This document shows, piece after piece, positions 1-7,718 of a stretch of DNA of 53,487 nt. The notes under the pieces were generated by a model, which was not told the origin of the DNA, made no database searches, and was given only the letters and a program-made list of their open reading frames with translations. Source of the DNA: DASYHS01 sp035998295 (GTDB taxonomy: Bacteria > Pseudomonadota > Alphaproteobacteria > Azospirillales > Azospirillaceae). Location of the stretch: assembly GCF_035998295.1 (NCBI RefSeq), contig NZ_DASYHS010000033.1, forward strand, positions 1-53,487, given 5' to 3'. Position 1 is the first letter of the stretch; each line of letters opens with the position of its first letter. Both the position numbers and the translations under genes were made by a program.

Positions 1-673
1 CGACGGGGTCCTCGATCCAGCCGAGGCCGAAGGGTTCCAGCGCCCGGCCGGCCCGGATCGCCTGCTCGGGCGTCCAGCCCTGGACGACGTCGACCATCAA
101 CGCGACCTCGGGGCCGATCGCCGCGCGCACCGCCGCCACCCGTTCGACGTCGTCGGCCAGGCTCGCGGCGCCGGCGCGCATCTTGACGGCGCGGAAACCC
201 CGGGCGACGTAGCCCCGCGCCTCCTCGACGATGGCGTCGAGCGGGTCGGAGAGGAACAGGCCGCCGGCATAGGCGGGGACCGCGCGCCGCGCGCCGCCGA
301 GCAGGCGGTAGAGCGGCAGGCCGAGCGCCCTGCCCTTGACGTCCCAGCAGGCGACGTCGAGCGCGGAGAGCGCCAGCATCGCGACGCCGGAACGGCCGAG
401 GAAGTTGACGTCGCTCCACATCCGCGCCCACAGCGCCGCCGTCTCCAGCGGGTCGGCCCCGCGCACCAGCCCGGCCAGATCGTCGATCATGGCCTTGACC
501 ACGCGCGCCCGCGGGACCCCGAACACCCAGTTGTAGGCGATCCCCTCCACGCCCTCGTCGGTGCGCAGCGTCGTCAGCACCGTGTCGACGGTGGTGATGT
601 GGTGGATCGGCGTGACCACCGGCCGCTCCAGCGGCAGGCTGACGATCCGGGTCTCGACCGTATCGATGCGCAT
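1..673 (-). CDS. Mandelate racemase/muconate lactonizing enzyme family protein (partial)
   Basis: Enolase-superfamily enzyme, truncated by the left edge; only the N-terminal capping domain and the first part of the barrel are present. The translation shows the family pattern of an N-terminal lid (DEGVEGIAYNW), the helix SALDVACWDVKGRALGLPLYRLLGG, a barrel-entry lysine in FRAVKMRAG and the first metal-ligand strand MVDVVQGW. These enzymes abstract a proton alpha to a carboxylate, as dehydratases, racemases or cycloisomerases. The ATG at 673 is preceded by a strong GGAGGAGG ribosome site. It is the last seen gene of a leftward operon (cyclase, SDR, this gene), 17 bases after the SDR stop. VDVVQGW in place of the usual D-x-N is slightly unusual. 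Substrate unknown; a second family member lies at 3806-4912. Confidence 0.9.
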   Translation of the reverse strand, partial: MRIDTVETRIVSLPLERPVVTPIHHITTVDTVLTTLRTDEGVEGIAYNWVFGVPRARVVKAMIDDLAGLVRGADPLETAALWARMWSDVNFLGRSGVAMLALSALDVACWDVKGRALGLPLYRLLGGARRAVPAYAGGLFLSDPLDAIVEEARGYVARGFRAVKMRAGAASLADDVERVAAVRAAIGPEVALMVDVVQGWTPEQAIRAGRALEPFGLGWIEDPV

Positions 674-690
674 GCGCCCCTCCTCCGCCC

Positions 691-1452
691 TCAGTCCTCG
701 CGCGCGATCGCGAAGGCGCTGGGCGCCTGCATGATCGGCATCAGCTCGATCCGGTTGACGTTCATGTGGGCCGGCAGCCGGTGGCAGTAATGGACGATTT
801 CGGCCAGCTCGTCGGCGGACATCGGCCGGTAGCCGCGATGGGCCTCGGCGGCCTTGCCGGCATCGCCGAGGCGGACGAGGTTGAACTCGGTCGCGACCGA
901 ACCCGGCTCGACGCAGGTCACGCGCACCCGCCGGCCCAGCAGGTCGCGGCGCAGCGCCAGCGAGAAGTGGTGCACGAACGCCTTGGTGCCGCCGTAGACC
1001 GTGCTGCCGCCGGCATAGCTGCCGCCGATCGACCCGATGTTGATGACGTGGCCGCGGTCGCGCTCGACCATCCCCGGCAGGATCGCCCCGGTCAGGTGCA
1101 GGACGCCCTTGATGTTGGTGTCCACCATCGTGTCCCACTGCTCGGGCGTGCCCTGGAGCGCGGAAGCCGGGCCGAGCGCCAGCCCGGCATTGTTGACCAG
1201 AACGGTGACCTCGCGATGGCTGTCGGGCAGGTCCGAGAAGGCCCGCTCGACGGCGGCGCGGTCGCGCAGATCGAGCTCCAGGGGCAGCAGCGCGCCCGCT
1301 GCGCCCCCGGCGGCGGCAGACGCGGCGAGCGCCTCCAGCCGGTCGGCCCGCCGGCCGATCGCGACGACCCGGGCACCCTCGTCGAGGAAGCGGCGGGCGC
1401 AGGCCTCCCCGATCCCCGACGTGGCGCCGCTGACCACTACCACTTCCGTCAT
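691..1452 (-). CDS. SDR family NAD(P)-dependent oxidoreductase (YdfG-like)
   Basis: Classical short-chain dehydrogenase of 253 residues. The nucleotide-binding GATSGIGEA motif begins at residue 9, NNAG is at about 87-90, and the catalytic Ser141, Tyr153 and Lys157 (YGGTK) are all present. Sequence style (ETGNV-like C-terminal region, NRIELMP) matches the YdfG/3-hydroxy acid dehydrogenase branch, which oxidises beta-hydroxy acids with NADP. Ribosome site GGGAGGA lies just before the ATG. It sits between a cyclase-family hydrolase (16-base gap) and an enolase-superfamily enzyme (17-base gap) and is almost certainly co-transcribed. The physiological substrate is probably a hydroxy acid or ketone intermediate of the island's pathway; that is inference. 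Confidence 0.88.
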   Translation of the reverse strand: MTEVVVVSGATSGIGEACARRFLDEGARVVAIGRRADRLEALAASAAAGGAAGALLPLELDLRDRAAVERAFSDLPDSHREVTVLVNNAGLALGPASALQGTPEQWDTMVDTNIKGVLHLTGAILPGMVERDRGHVINIGSIGGSYAGGSTVYGGTKAFVHHFSLALRRDLLGRRVRVTCVEPGSVATEFNLVRLGDAGKAAEAHRGYRPMSADELAEIVHYCHRLPAHMNVNRIELMPIMQAPSAFAIARED

Positions 1453-1468
1453 CGCCGTCCTCCCTCGT

Positions 1469-2458
1469 TCATTTGATCGCGACCGCGTTCGCCGGCGAGC
1501 CGACGCCGCCCGTGACGTTGAGGGGCTTGGCGACGACCATGAACTCCCACACGCCCGTGGCGGCGCAGTCCGCGGCCAGCGCCTCCAGGTCCCACAGCTC
1601 GCCGATGGCGAGACCGAGCAGGGCGATCATCGTCGGGTGCATCAGCCCGGAATGGATGGGGTCCACGCCGGCTGCCCGCTCGCGCGTCGGGATGAAGGGC
1701 GATCCGGCCACCGCCGGGATCGCCTCCAGCCCGGCATTGTCGGAAGCCGCCAGCGCGACCCGATGGTCCCACAGCCAGGCCAGCGTCTCATGTGCCTGGA
1801 GCAGCCCGGGGGAACGGAGGTTGCCGGGCAGCGCCCGGCGTTCGTCGGCGCTCATGCGGTTGAAGTAGAAGTCCAGCCAGCCCGTCCGCAGCAGCAGGAT
1901 GTCGCCGGGCTCGAAGGCCACGCCCTGCTCGGCGGCGGCCGCGTCGAGCAGCGACGCCGGGAACGCCTCGCCGGCGCGATGGTCGAGCGCGCGGCCGTGG
2001 CGGCGCAGATGGCGGTCGACGTCGACCAGCACGCCGCGGCCGACGATGCCGCGCTCGGCGAAGCGGTTGATGCCGATCGCCGGACTGCCCGGGCCGACCG
2101 CCGCGTCGGGGACGCCGTTGTAGAACCCGTGGTCGGGATGGCGGAAATGGCGCAGCCCGTCGATCTGGCTCGACCCCTGCAGGTAGAGCCCGTCGAGGTG
2201 GTCGTCGCGGTGGTCGCTGCCGTTCGAGAAGATGACGTGGCGCGGCTGGTGGCGGTGGCGCGCGACGGGCGGGTCGAAGGCGTCGAGGGCGTGGTCGAGG
2301 TTGAAGACCGCGCCGCGGCGCACCAGCGAGGCGGCGCGCGTCGCGCATTCCGGGGTCAGGAAGTTCAGGGTCCCGAGCTCGTCGCCGGGCCCGAACAGCC
2401 CCCAGGACGAGCCGGCGGGCGCGTCGGTACGCGCGAGCAACTGCCGATAGTCGAGCAT
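1469..2458 (-). CDS. Cyclase family protein (kynurenine formamidase/isatin hydrolase-like)
   Basis: Member of the metal-dependent cyclase/hydrolase family (PF04199), 329 residues, the size of the larger isatin hydrolase-like branch rather than the roughly 210-residue KynB. The metal motif H-x-G-T-x-x-D-x-x-x-H appears as QGSSQIDGLRH, with Gln in the first position and Asp and the last His kept; a further histidine-rich stretch (ARHRHQPRH) precedes it. Family members hydrolyse cyclic amides or lactone-like rings. It is the first gene of a leftward operon with an SDR and an enolase-superfamily enzyme, and is divergent from the ABC transporter operon. Ribosome site GGAGGGGAGG precedes the ATG. 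Ring opening of an intermediate is a reasonable guess; substrate unknown. Confidence 0.82.
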   Translation of the reverse strand: MLDYRQLLARTDAPAGSSWGLFGPGDELGTLNFLTPECATRAASLVRRGAVFNLDHALDAFDPPVARHRHQPRHVIFSNGSDHRDDHLDGLYLQGSSQIDGLRHFRHPDHGFYNGVPDAAVGPGSPAIGINRFAERGIVGRGVLVDVDRHLRRHGRALDHRAGEAFPASLLDAAAAEQGVAFEPGDILLLRTGWLDFYFNRMSADERRALPGNLRSPGLLQAHETLAWLWDHRVALAASDNAGLEAIPAVAGSPFIPTRERAAGVDPIHSGLMHPTMIALLGLAIGELWDLEALAADCAATGVWEFMVVAKPLNVTGGVGSPANAVAIK

Positions 2459-2522
2459 CCTCCCCTCCTGTCCGGATCGCCGCCGGGGTTTAGCCCTCGT
2501 TCCCGTCCGTGTGCGGTCAGGG

Positions 2523-2590
2523 TTGACAGCCTAGCCGAGGAGGGCAATGATAGGCAATAAATTAGAAACACGGTTTCCATACGAGAAACT
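2523..2590 (+). promoter_or_regulatory. Promoter with composite GAAAC/GTTTC operator
   Basis: TTGACA (2523-2528) is followed after 17 bases by AATGAT (2546-2551), a plausible sigma-70 promoter for the ABC transporter operon. Directly downstream is GAAAC-N3-GTTTC (2565-2577), then seven bases, then a third half site GAAAC (2585-2589). The same three-part arrangement recurs at 7678-7702. Half-site sequence resembles that of some IclR-family operators (KdgR uses GAAACA-N-TGTTTC-like sites), and an IclR gene lies at 13547-14380, so repression by that protein is the simplest reading. Confidence 0.6.
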
Positions 2591-2617
2591 ACACTCGTCC
2601 CAACGGGAGGGAACGCG

Positions 2618-3745
2618 ATGACGACCCAAGTCCATCTCAGACCTGTCCTCCGCCGTGCGGCGACCGGCCTTCTGCTGGCCGCGGCCGCGCTCGGCACGAG
2701 TGCCGCCGGTGCCGGCGCGCAGGACAAGCTCAGCGTGGTGATCTCCTCTGCCTCGCTGGAGCCCGGCACCTCGACCCTGACGTCGATCCCCCAGGCGCTC
2801 GGCTTCTGGGAGCAGGAAGGCCTGGAGGTCGAGATCAAGTCGGCCAAGGGCTCCTCGCTCGGCGCCCAGATGGTGATCACCGGCGAGGCCGACGTCGTCC
2901 ATGCCGGCACCTCGGTCGGGCTGATGCAGCCGAACGCGATGGGCGCCGACCTGGTCGCCTTCTACAACATGATCGTCCACAACTTTCAGATGCCCGCCGT
3001 TCCCGAGGACAGCCCGATCAAGACGCTGGCCGACCTCAAGGGCAAGAAGCTGGGGGTCGTCGGCCTCGCGACCGCGACGATCCCGATCGTCAAGGCGGTG
3101 CTCGAGGATGCCGGCCTCGATCCCGAGAAGGACGTCACCTTCGTCGAGGTCGGCTATGGCGGGCAGGCCGCCGCCGCGCTGTGGATGACCAAGCAGGTCG
3201 ACGCGCTGGCGATGTACGACAGCGTCTATGCCGCGATCGAGAACGTGAACCCCGAGGAATACGACCTGCGCATCCTGACCTCGCCGCTGTCGGACCGCAT
3301 CAGCTTCCAGACCGCCCTGATCGCGCGCGAGGAGACGCTGGAGGAGAAGCGCGACCTGCTGGTGAAGCTCGCCCGCGGCAACGCCAAGGCGACGATCTTC
3401 GCGCTCGAGAACCCGGAGGCCGCCGTCCGCATCCATTGGGAGAAGTATCCCGAGCAGAAGCCGACCAACGTCGATGAGGAGGCCGCGCTGGAACAGTCGG
3501 TGCGGGCACTGCTGGCCCGCCTCGAGCACATGCGCATCGACAACATGGCCGTGCCGCGCGACCAGTGGGGCTATATGCACGAGGTCGACGTCACGACCTA
3601 CCTCGACATGCTCAAGAAGCTCGGCGACATCGACGCCGGGGTCGAGGCCGACGCCATCTACACGAACGCGCTGATCGACGAGATCAACAACTTCGATCCC
3701 GAGGAGATCCGGGAGCTCGCGCGCGGCTACGAGGTCGCGGAGTGA
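2618..3745 (+). CDS. ABC transporter substrate-binding protein (NMT1/SsuA/TauA-like)
   Basis: Periplasmic solute-binding protein of 375 residues. Residues 1-34 form a Sec signal peptide (two arginines, a leucine/alanine core, likely cut after AGAGA before QDKLSVV). The mature part has the NMT1/THI5-like type II fold pattern: IPQALGFWEQEGLEVEI, VHAGTS, DLKGKKLGVVGLATATIPIVKAVLEDAGLD. Such proteins feed TauBC/SsuBC-type importers of sulfonates, aromatic acids, pyrimidine-like or other small organic molecules; the ligand here is not evident. It is the first gene of the operon that contains the ATPase (4946) and permease (5860). A very strong stem-loop follows its stop codon, which often keeps binding-protein mRNA levels above those of the other components. 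Confidence 0.9.
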   Translation: MTTQVHLRPVLRRAATGLLLAAAALGTSAAGAGAQDKLSVVISSASLEPGTSTLTSIPQALGFWEQEGLEVEIKSAKGSSLGAQMVITGEADVVHAGTSVGLMQPNAMGADLVAFYNMIVHNFQMPAVPEDSPIKTLADLKGKKLGVVGLATATIPIVKAVLEDAGLDPEKDVTFVEVGYGGQAAAALWMTKQVDALAMYDSVYAAIENVNPEEYDLRILTSPLSDRISFQTALIAREETLEEKRDLLVKLARGNAKATIFALENPEAAVRIHWEKYPEQKPTNVDEEAALEQSVRALLARLEHMRIDNMAVPRDQWGYMHEVDVTTYLDMLKKLGDIDAGVEADAIYTNALIDEINNFDPEEIRELARGYEVAE

Positions 3746-3750
3746 TCGGC

Positions 3751-3778
3751 CGGGCGGGGGCCGCGTGGCCCCCGCCCG
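3751..3778 (+). promoter_or_regulatory. Intercistronic stem-loop after the binding protein gene
   Basis: A perfect 12-base-pair GC stem (CGGGCGGGGGCC, loop GCGT, then the reverse complement) starts five bases after the stop codon of the binding protein. No T-run follows directly (ACCTGCCTAGCTTTT comes next). The position suits a partial terminator or an mRNA 3'-end stabiliser that raises binding protein over the downstream ATPase and permease. Confidence 0.65.
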
Positions 3779-3805
3779 ACCTGCCTAGCTTTTCCGGAGG
3801 TCCCG

Positions 3806-4912
3806 ATGACCCCGATCCGCTCTCCTGGGAACGACCCGCTCATCCGGTCCGTCGAGGTGGACGTCCTGTCCTTCGCCCTCGACCCGCCGTTCCGCGCGGC
3901 GATCCGCACCTTCCCCAGCGTCGAGATCGTGCTGGCGCGGGTCGGGACCGACGCCGGGCTGGAAGGTCACGGCCATGCCTTCGCCTTCGGCCGCGACGAC
4001 GCCGCGACGCTGGCCGGCCTGACCGCCGCGCTGGGCGCCCGGCTCGAAGGGCGCGACGCCCGCGGCGTCGAGGCGAACTGGCGGGCGATGTGGGACGCCC
4101 TGGTCTTCCTCGGCCAGTCCGGCGCCGGGCTCGCCGCCATGGCGGCCATCGACCTGGCGCTGTGGGACATTCTCGGCAAGGCGAGCGGCCAGCCGCTGCA
4201 CCGCCTGCTCGGCGGCGCGCGCACCGCGATCCCGGTCTACGGCAGCGGCGGCTCGCTCGCGCTCTCGACCGCCGAACTGGCGGCCGAGGTCGCGGGCCAC
4301 GCCGAAGCCGGCCATCGCGCGGTCAAGATCAAGCTAGGCCACGGCCGCGAGGGCGACCGCGCGCGCCTCGCCGCGGTGCGCGACGCCGTCGGGCCGCATG
4401 TGCGGATCATCGCCGACGCCAACCAGCAATGGACGCCGAAGCAGGCCGTCGCATCCGCGGCCGCGCTGGCCGACTTCGACCTGTGGTGGCTGGAGGAGCC
4501 GGTGCCGGCGGCGCAGATCGAGGACTGCGCCGTGGTGCGGGCGGCGGTCCCGATGGCCATCGCCACCGGCGAGACCAATTTCGGCGCCGCCGAGTTCGAA
4601 CGGATGCTGGCGCTCGGCGCCGCCGACATCCTGATGCCCAATCTCCAGCGCCTGGGCGGCATCACGCCATGGCGCAAGGTGGCCGCCGCCGCCGAGCTGC
4701 GCGGCATCCCGGTCGCCTCGCACGTCTTCCCCGGGATCAACGCGCATCTGATGTGCGCGGTGCCCAACGGACTGACGCTGGAGATCGTGCCGTGGTGGCC
4801 GCACCCGTTCGAGGAGCCGCTGCGTATCGAGGACGGCCACGCGGCGCCCCCCGAGGGGCCCGGGCTCGGCCTGACGCCCGATCGCGCGATGATCGCCCGG
4901 CATCGGATCTGA
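3806..4912 (+). CDS. Mandelate racemase/muconate lactonizing enzyme family protein
   Basis: Complete enolase-superfamily enzyme of 368 residues. Expected active-site residues can be placed: Lys174 and Lys176 in VKIKLGH, metal ligands Asp204 (with Asn206), Glu230 and Glu256, the Asp274/His306 dyad in ADILMPN and ASHVFPG. This K-x-K plus His/Asp set is that of the mandelate racemase subgroup, acting as acid-sugar dehydratases or racemases on alpha-hydroxy acids. Ribosome site GGAGG is nine bases before the ATG. It is placed inside an ABC importer operon, between the binding protein and the ATPase, suggesting it acts on the imported compound or its first product. Exact substrate not recognisable. 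Confidence 0.9.
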   Translation: MTPIRSPGNDPLIRSVEVDVLSFALDPPFRAAIRTFPSVEIVLARVGTDAGLEGHGHAFAFGRDDAATLAGLTAALGARLEGRDARGVEANWRAMWDALVFLGQSGAGLAAMAAIDLALWDILGKASGQPLHRLLGGARTAIPVYGSGGSLALSTAELAAEVAGHAEAGHRAVKIKLGHGREGDRARLAAVRDAVGPHVRIIADANQQWTPKQAVASAAALADFDLWWLEEPVPAAQIEDCAVVRAAVPMAIATGETNFGAAEFERMLALGAADILMPNLQRLGGITPWRKVAAAAELRGIPVASHVFPGINAHLMCAVPNGLTLEIVPWWPHPFEEPLRIEDGHAAPPEGPGLGLTPDRAMIARHRI

Positions 4913-4945
4913 CTTGCCCCCAGCTTGATCGAGAGGTGACGACCG

Positions 4946-5863
4946 ATGGCATCGACCCCGAGGCAACCGCCGCCCGGCGCCGCGACGGCGCTGGGGCGCA
5001 CCGGATCGAACGGCGCCGACCCGGCCGCCCGGCCGTCCCGCGCCGCGGCCAAGCAGGCGGCGCTGCGCCCCGTGCCGGCGGCCGGCCAGCGGCCGATGAT
5101 CGACGTCGCGGGTCTCAGCGTCGCCTATGCCACGCGTTCGGGGGAGCGGCTGACCGCGCTGGACGGCATCGACCTGACGGTGGCGCATGGCGAGTTCTGC
5201 GCGATCGTCGGTCCCAGCGGCTGCGGCAAGTCCACGCTGCTCAAGGTGCTGGCCGGGCTGGTGCAGACGAGCAGCGGCTCGGCCGCCGTCGATGGCGCGC
5301 CGGCCGGCGACCCGCGCGACGACATCGGCTTCGTCTTCCAGAACGCGACCCTGCTGCCGTGGTCGACCATCCTCGACAACGTGCTGCTGCCGCTCAAGGT
5401 CCAGCGCCGCCCCGACCGGGCCGGATGGCGCGAGCGCGGCCTGGAGCTGCTCCGCCTGGTCGGCCTCGACGGGTTTGGCGACAAGTACCCGTCCGAGCTT
5501 TCCGGAGGCATGCAGCAGCGCGTGGGCATGGCCCGCGCCCTCGCCCACGACCCGGCGCTGCTGCTGATGGACGAGCCGTTCGGCGCGCTCGACGCCCTGA
5601 CCCGCGAGACCATGACCCAGGAACTGCAGCGCATCTGGATGCAGCAGCGCAAGACCGTCCTGTTCGTCACGCACTCGATCACCGAGGCGGTGTTCCTGGC
5701 CGACCGGGTGGCGGTCATGAGCGCGCGGCCCGGCCGCATCCTCGAGATGATCGACGTCGACCTGCCCCGCCCGCGCGACTTCACGATGGTCGACAGTCCG
5801 CGCTTCGCCGAGTTCAGCCGCCGCATCCGCGCCCATCTGCACAGCCGTGGAGAGATCGAATGA
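4946..5863 (+). CDS. ABC transporter ATP-binding protein (SsuB/TauB-like)
   Basis: Cytoplasmic ATPase subunit, 305 residues. Walker A GPSGCGKST lies near residue 90, the Q-loop is in FQNATLLPW, the signature is LSGGMQQR, Walker B is LLLMDEPFGALD, and the switch histidine is in FVTHS. The TLLPW Q-loop and ALDALTRE D-loop are typical of the nitrate/taurine/sulfonate importer branch. About 50 N-terminal residues are Ala/Pro/Arg-rich and precede the usual start (MIDVAGLSV); translation could begin there instead, but GAGAGGTG lies before the first ATG. The stop overlaps the permease start as ATGA, indicating translational coupling. Confidence 0.92.
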   Translation: MASTPRQPPPGAATALGRTGSNGADPAARPSRAAAKQAALRPVPAAGQRPMIDVAGLSVAYATRSGERLTALDGIDLTVAHGEFCAIVGPSGCGKSTLLKVLAGLVQTSSGSAAVDGAPAGDPRDDIGFVFQNATLLPWSTILDNVLLPLKVQRRPDRAGWRERGLELLRLVGLDGFGDKYPSELSGGMQQRVGMARALAHDPALLLMDEPFGALDALTRETMTQELQRIWMQQRKTVLFVTHSITEAVFLADRVAVMSARPGRILEMIDVDLPRPRDFTMVDSPRFAEFSRRIRAHLHSRGEIE

Positions 5864-6645
5864 GCCGGGACCGCCTGTACCGCATCCTCGCGCCCACCCT
5901 CGTCTTCGTGGTGCTGATCGCCGTCTGGGAAGGATACATCTGGCTGTTCGACGTGCCGCAGATCATCCTGCCGACGCCGCGCCAGATCCTCGGCGCGCTC
6001 GTCGGCGGGTTCCAGAGCGGCCTGTTCCAGAGGCATCTCGCCGTCACCGCCCAGGAGGTGTTCGCGGGCTACGGCCTCGGCGTCTTCTTCGGCATCGCGA
6101 TCGGGGCGCCCATCGCGCTGAGCCGCGTCTTCGAGATCATGTTCTACCCCTACATCCTGGCGCTCCAGGCCATGCCCAAGGTGGCGCTGGCGCCGCTGAT
6201 GATGATCTGGGTCGGGTTCGGCATCGAATCCAAGATCATGATCACGATGATCGTCGCCCTGTTCCCGGTCCTCGTGAACGTGATCGTCGGGTTGCGCACG
6301 ATCGACCAGGACCGCATCAACCTGATCCGCTCGCTCAAGGGCGGGACCTGGGCCGAGTTCCGCTACGTCCGCCTGCCGAGCGCCGCCCCCTTCATCTTCG
6401 CCGGCATGAAGACGGCGGTCGTCCTCGCCCTGCTGGGCGCCATCACCGCCGAGTTCGTCGCCTCCGAGGCCGGCCTCGGCTACCTGATGGGCCAGTTGAT
6501 GTTCCGCCTCGATACGCCGGGCGTGTTCAGCGTCCTGATCATCCTCGCCGCCATCGGCGTGTCGCTGTTCCTGTTCGCGGACTGGCTGCACCGGCGCGTC
6601 GTGTTCTGGGACGCGCCGGACAAGCTGTCGTCCGGCGGCCGCTAG
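5860..6645 (+). CDS. ABC transporter permease (SsuC/TauC-like)
   Basis: Inner-membrane permease of 261 residues with about six hydrophobic segments. The EAA-like cytoplasmic loop that docks on the ATPase reads SLKGGTWAEFRYVRLPSAAPFI. The N-terminal PTLVFVVLIAVWEGYIWLF and LPTPRQILGAL segments are characteristic of BPD_transp_1 permeases of the taurine/sulfonate/nitrate group. It overlaps the ATPase gene by four bases and, with the binding protein at 2618, completes an importer. The ketopantoate reductase-like gene begins 18 bases after its stop and is likely co-transcribed. Confidence 0.92.
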   Translation: MSRDRLYRILAPTLVFVVLIAVWEGYIWLFDVPQIILPTPRQILGALVGGFQSGLFQRHLAVTAQEVFAGYGLGVFFGIAIGAPIALSRVFEIMFYPYILALQAMPKVALAPLMMIWVGFGIESKIMITMIVALFPVLVNVIVGLRTIDQDRINLIRSLKGGTWAEFRYVRLPSAAPFIFAGMKTAVVLALLGAITAEFVASEAGLGYLMGQLMFRLDTPGVFSVLIILAAIGVSLFLFADWLHRRVVFWDAPDKLSSGGR

Positions 6646-6663
6646 GGACGGGAGCGCACGGCC

Positions 6664-7674
6664 ATGCGGATCTGCGTCTACGGCACCGGGGCCATCGGCG
6701 GCTTCCTGGCGGCACGCCTCGCGCTGGGCGGACACGACGTCGTCGCGGTCGCGCGCGGCGCGCAGCTCGAGGCGATCGGCCGCCGCGGGCTGACCCTGAT
6801 CGGCAGCGACGGCCGCACCGAGGTCGCGACGGACCTGCGCGCCGCCGCCGGCGCCGCCGAGGTCGGGCCGGTCGACGTCCTTCTGGTCACGCTCAAGGCG
6901 TACCAGCTCCCGCCGCTCGCCGCCGAGCTCGGGGCGGTCGGCCGGTCGGCGGAGCTCGTCGTGCCGATCCAGAACGGCGTCCCATGGTGGTATTTCCACC
7001 GCCACGGCGGGCCGCATGACGGACGTCCCGTCGCCGCGGTCGATCCCGAGGGCGCCCTCGCCCGCCATCTCGACGTCGGGCGGATCGTTCCCGCCCTCGC
7101 CTTCAAGGCCGCCGAAGTGGTCGAGCCCGGCGTGATCCGCCACATGATCACCGCGGACGACCACTTCCCGATCGGCGAGCTCGACGGCAGCGTCACCGGG
7201 CGGCTGCGGCGCCTCTCGGCCGCCTTCGGCGAGGCGGCGGTCGAGGCCCCCGTCGTGACCGACATCCGCGCCCGGGCCTGGGGCAAGCTGCTCGGCAACC
7301 TGGCGGTCAATCCGATCGGCGCGCTGACCGGCGCCACCGTCGCCGAGACCGCGACCCATCCCCTCTCCCGGCCGCTCTGCCTGCGGCTGATGGAGGAGGC
7401 GATCGCCGTGGCCGCCGCGTTCGGCGCCGCCCCCGCCTACGGCGCGCAGACGCGCCTGCGCCGCGCCGAGGGGATGCACGGCATCAAGGCGTCGATGCTC
7501 CAGGACCGCGAGCGCGGCCGGCCGATGGAGGTCGGTCCCATCGTCGGCGCCGTCGTCGAGCTGGCGGCGCTGGCGGAGGTCCCGGTGCCGGCGACCGAAG
7601 CGGTCCATGCCTGCCTCGCCCTGCTCGCCGACCGGGCCACCCGGTTGACACGGGACGGGAACACCGTAGACTGA
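6664..7674 (+). CDS. Ketopantoate reductase family protein (ApbA/PanE-like)
   Basis: 336-residue NADP-dependent 2-keto acid reductase-like protein. The N-terminal Rossmann motif is MRICVYGTGAIGGFLAARLALGGHDVVAVAR; the C-terminal helical domain contains the conserved RARAWGKLLGNLAVNPIGALTG and a MHGIKASMLQDRERGRPMEV stretch, which includes the usual catalytic-region SMLQD. PanE itself is about 300 residues; members in catabolic operons often reduce or oxidise other 2-keto/2-hydroxy acids. Its place at the end of the transporter operon argues for a catabolic role rather than pantothenate synthesis. The promoter of the next operon (TTGACA at 7645) lies within its last codons. A second family member is at 51238-52173. 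Confidence 0.85.
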   Translation: MRICVYGTGAIGGFLAARLALGGHDVVAVARGAQLEAIGRRGLTLIGSDGRTEVATDLRAAAGAAEVGPVDVLLVTLKAYQLPPLAAELGAVGRSAELVVPIQNGVPWWYFHRHGGPHDGRPVAAVDPEGALARHLDVGRIVPALAFKAAEVVEPGVIRHMITADDHFPIGELDGSVTGRLRRLSAAFGEAAVEAPVVTDIRARAWGKLLGNLAVNPIGALTGATVAETATHPLSRPLCLRLMEEAIAVAAAFGAAPAYGAQTRLRRAEGMHGIKASMLQDRERGRPMEVGPIVGAVVELAALAEVPVPATEAVHACLALLADRATRLTRDGNTVD

Positions 7675-7703
7675 ATAGAAACATAGTTTCTTTATATGAA
7701 ACT
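7645..7703 (+). promoter_or_regulatory. Promoter with composite GAAAC/GTTTC operator (second copy)
   Basis: TTGACA (7645-7650), 16 bases, TAGACT (7667-7672), followed by GAAAC-N3-GTTTC (7678-7690), seven bases, and GAAAC (7698-7702), ending just before the ribosome site of the dioxygenase gene. The layout of three half sites with spacers of 3 and 7 matches that upstream of the ABC operon exactly, while spacer bases differ, the expected pattern for a conserved protein-binding site. Probably the operator of the local IclR regulator. Confidence 0.62.
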
Positions 7704-7718
7704 TAGGAGGGAACCGCC

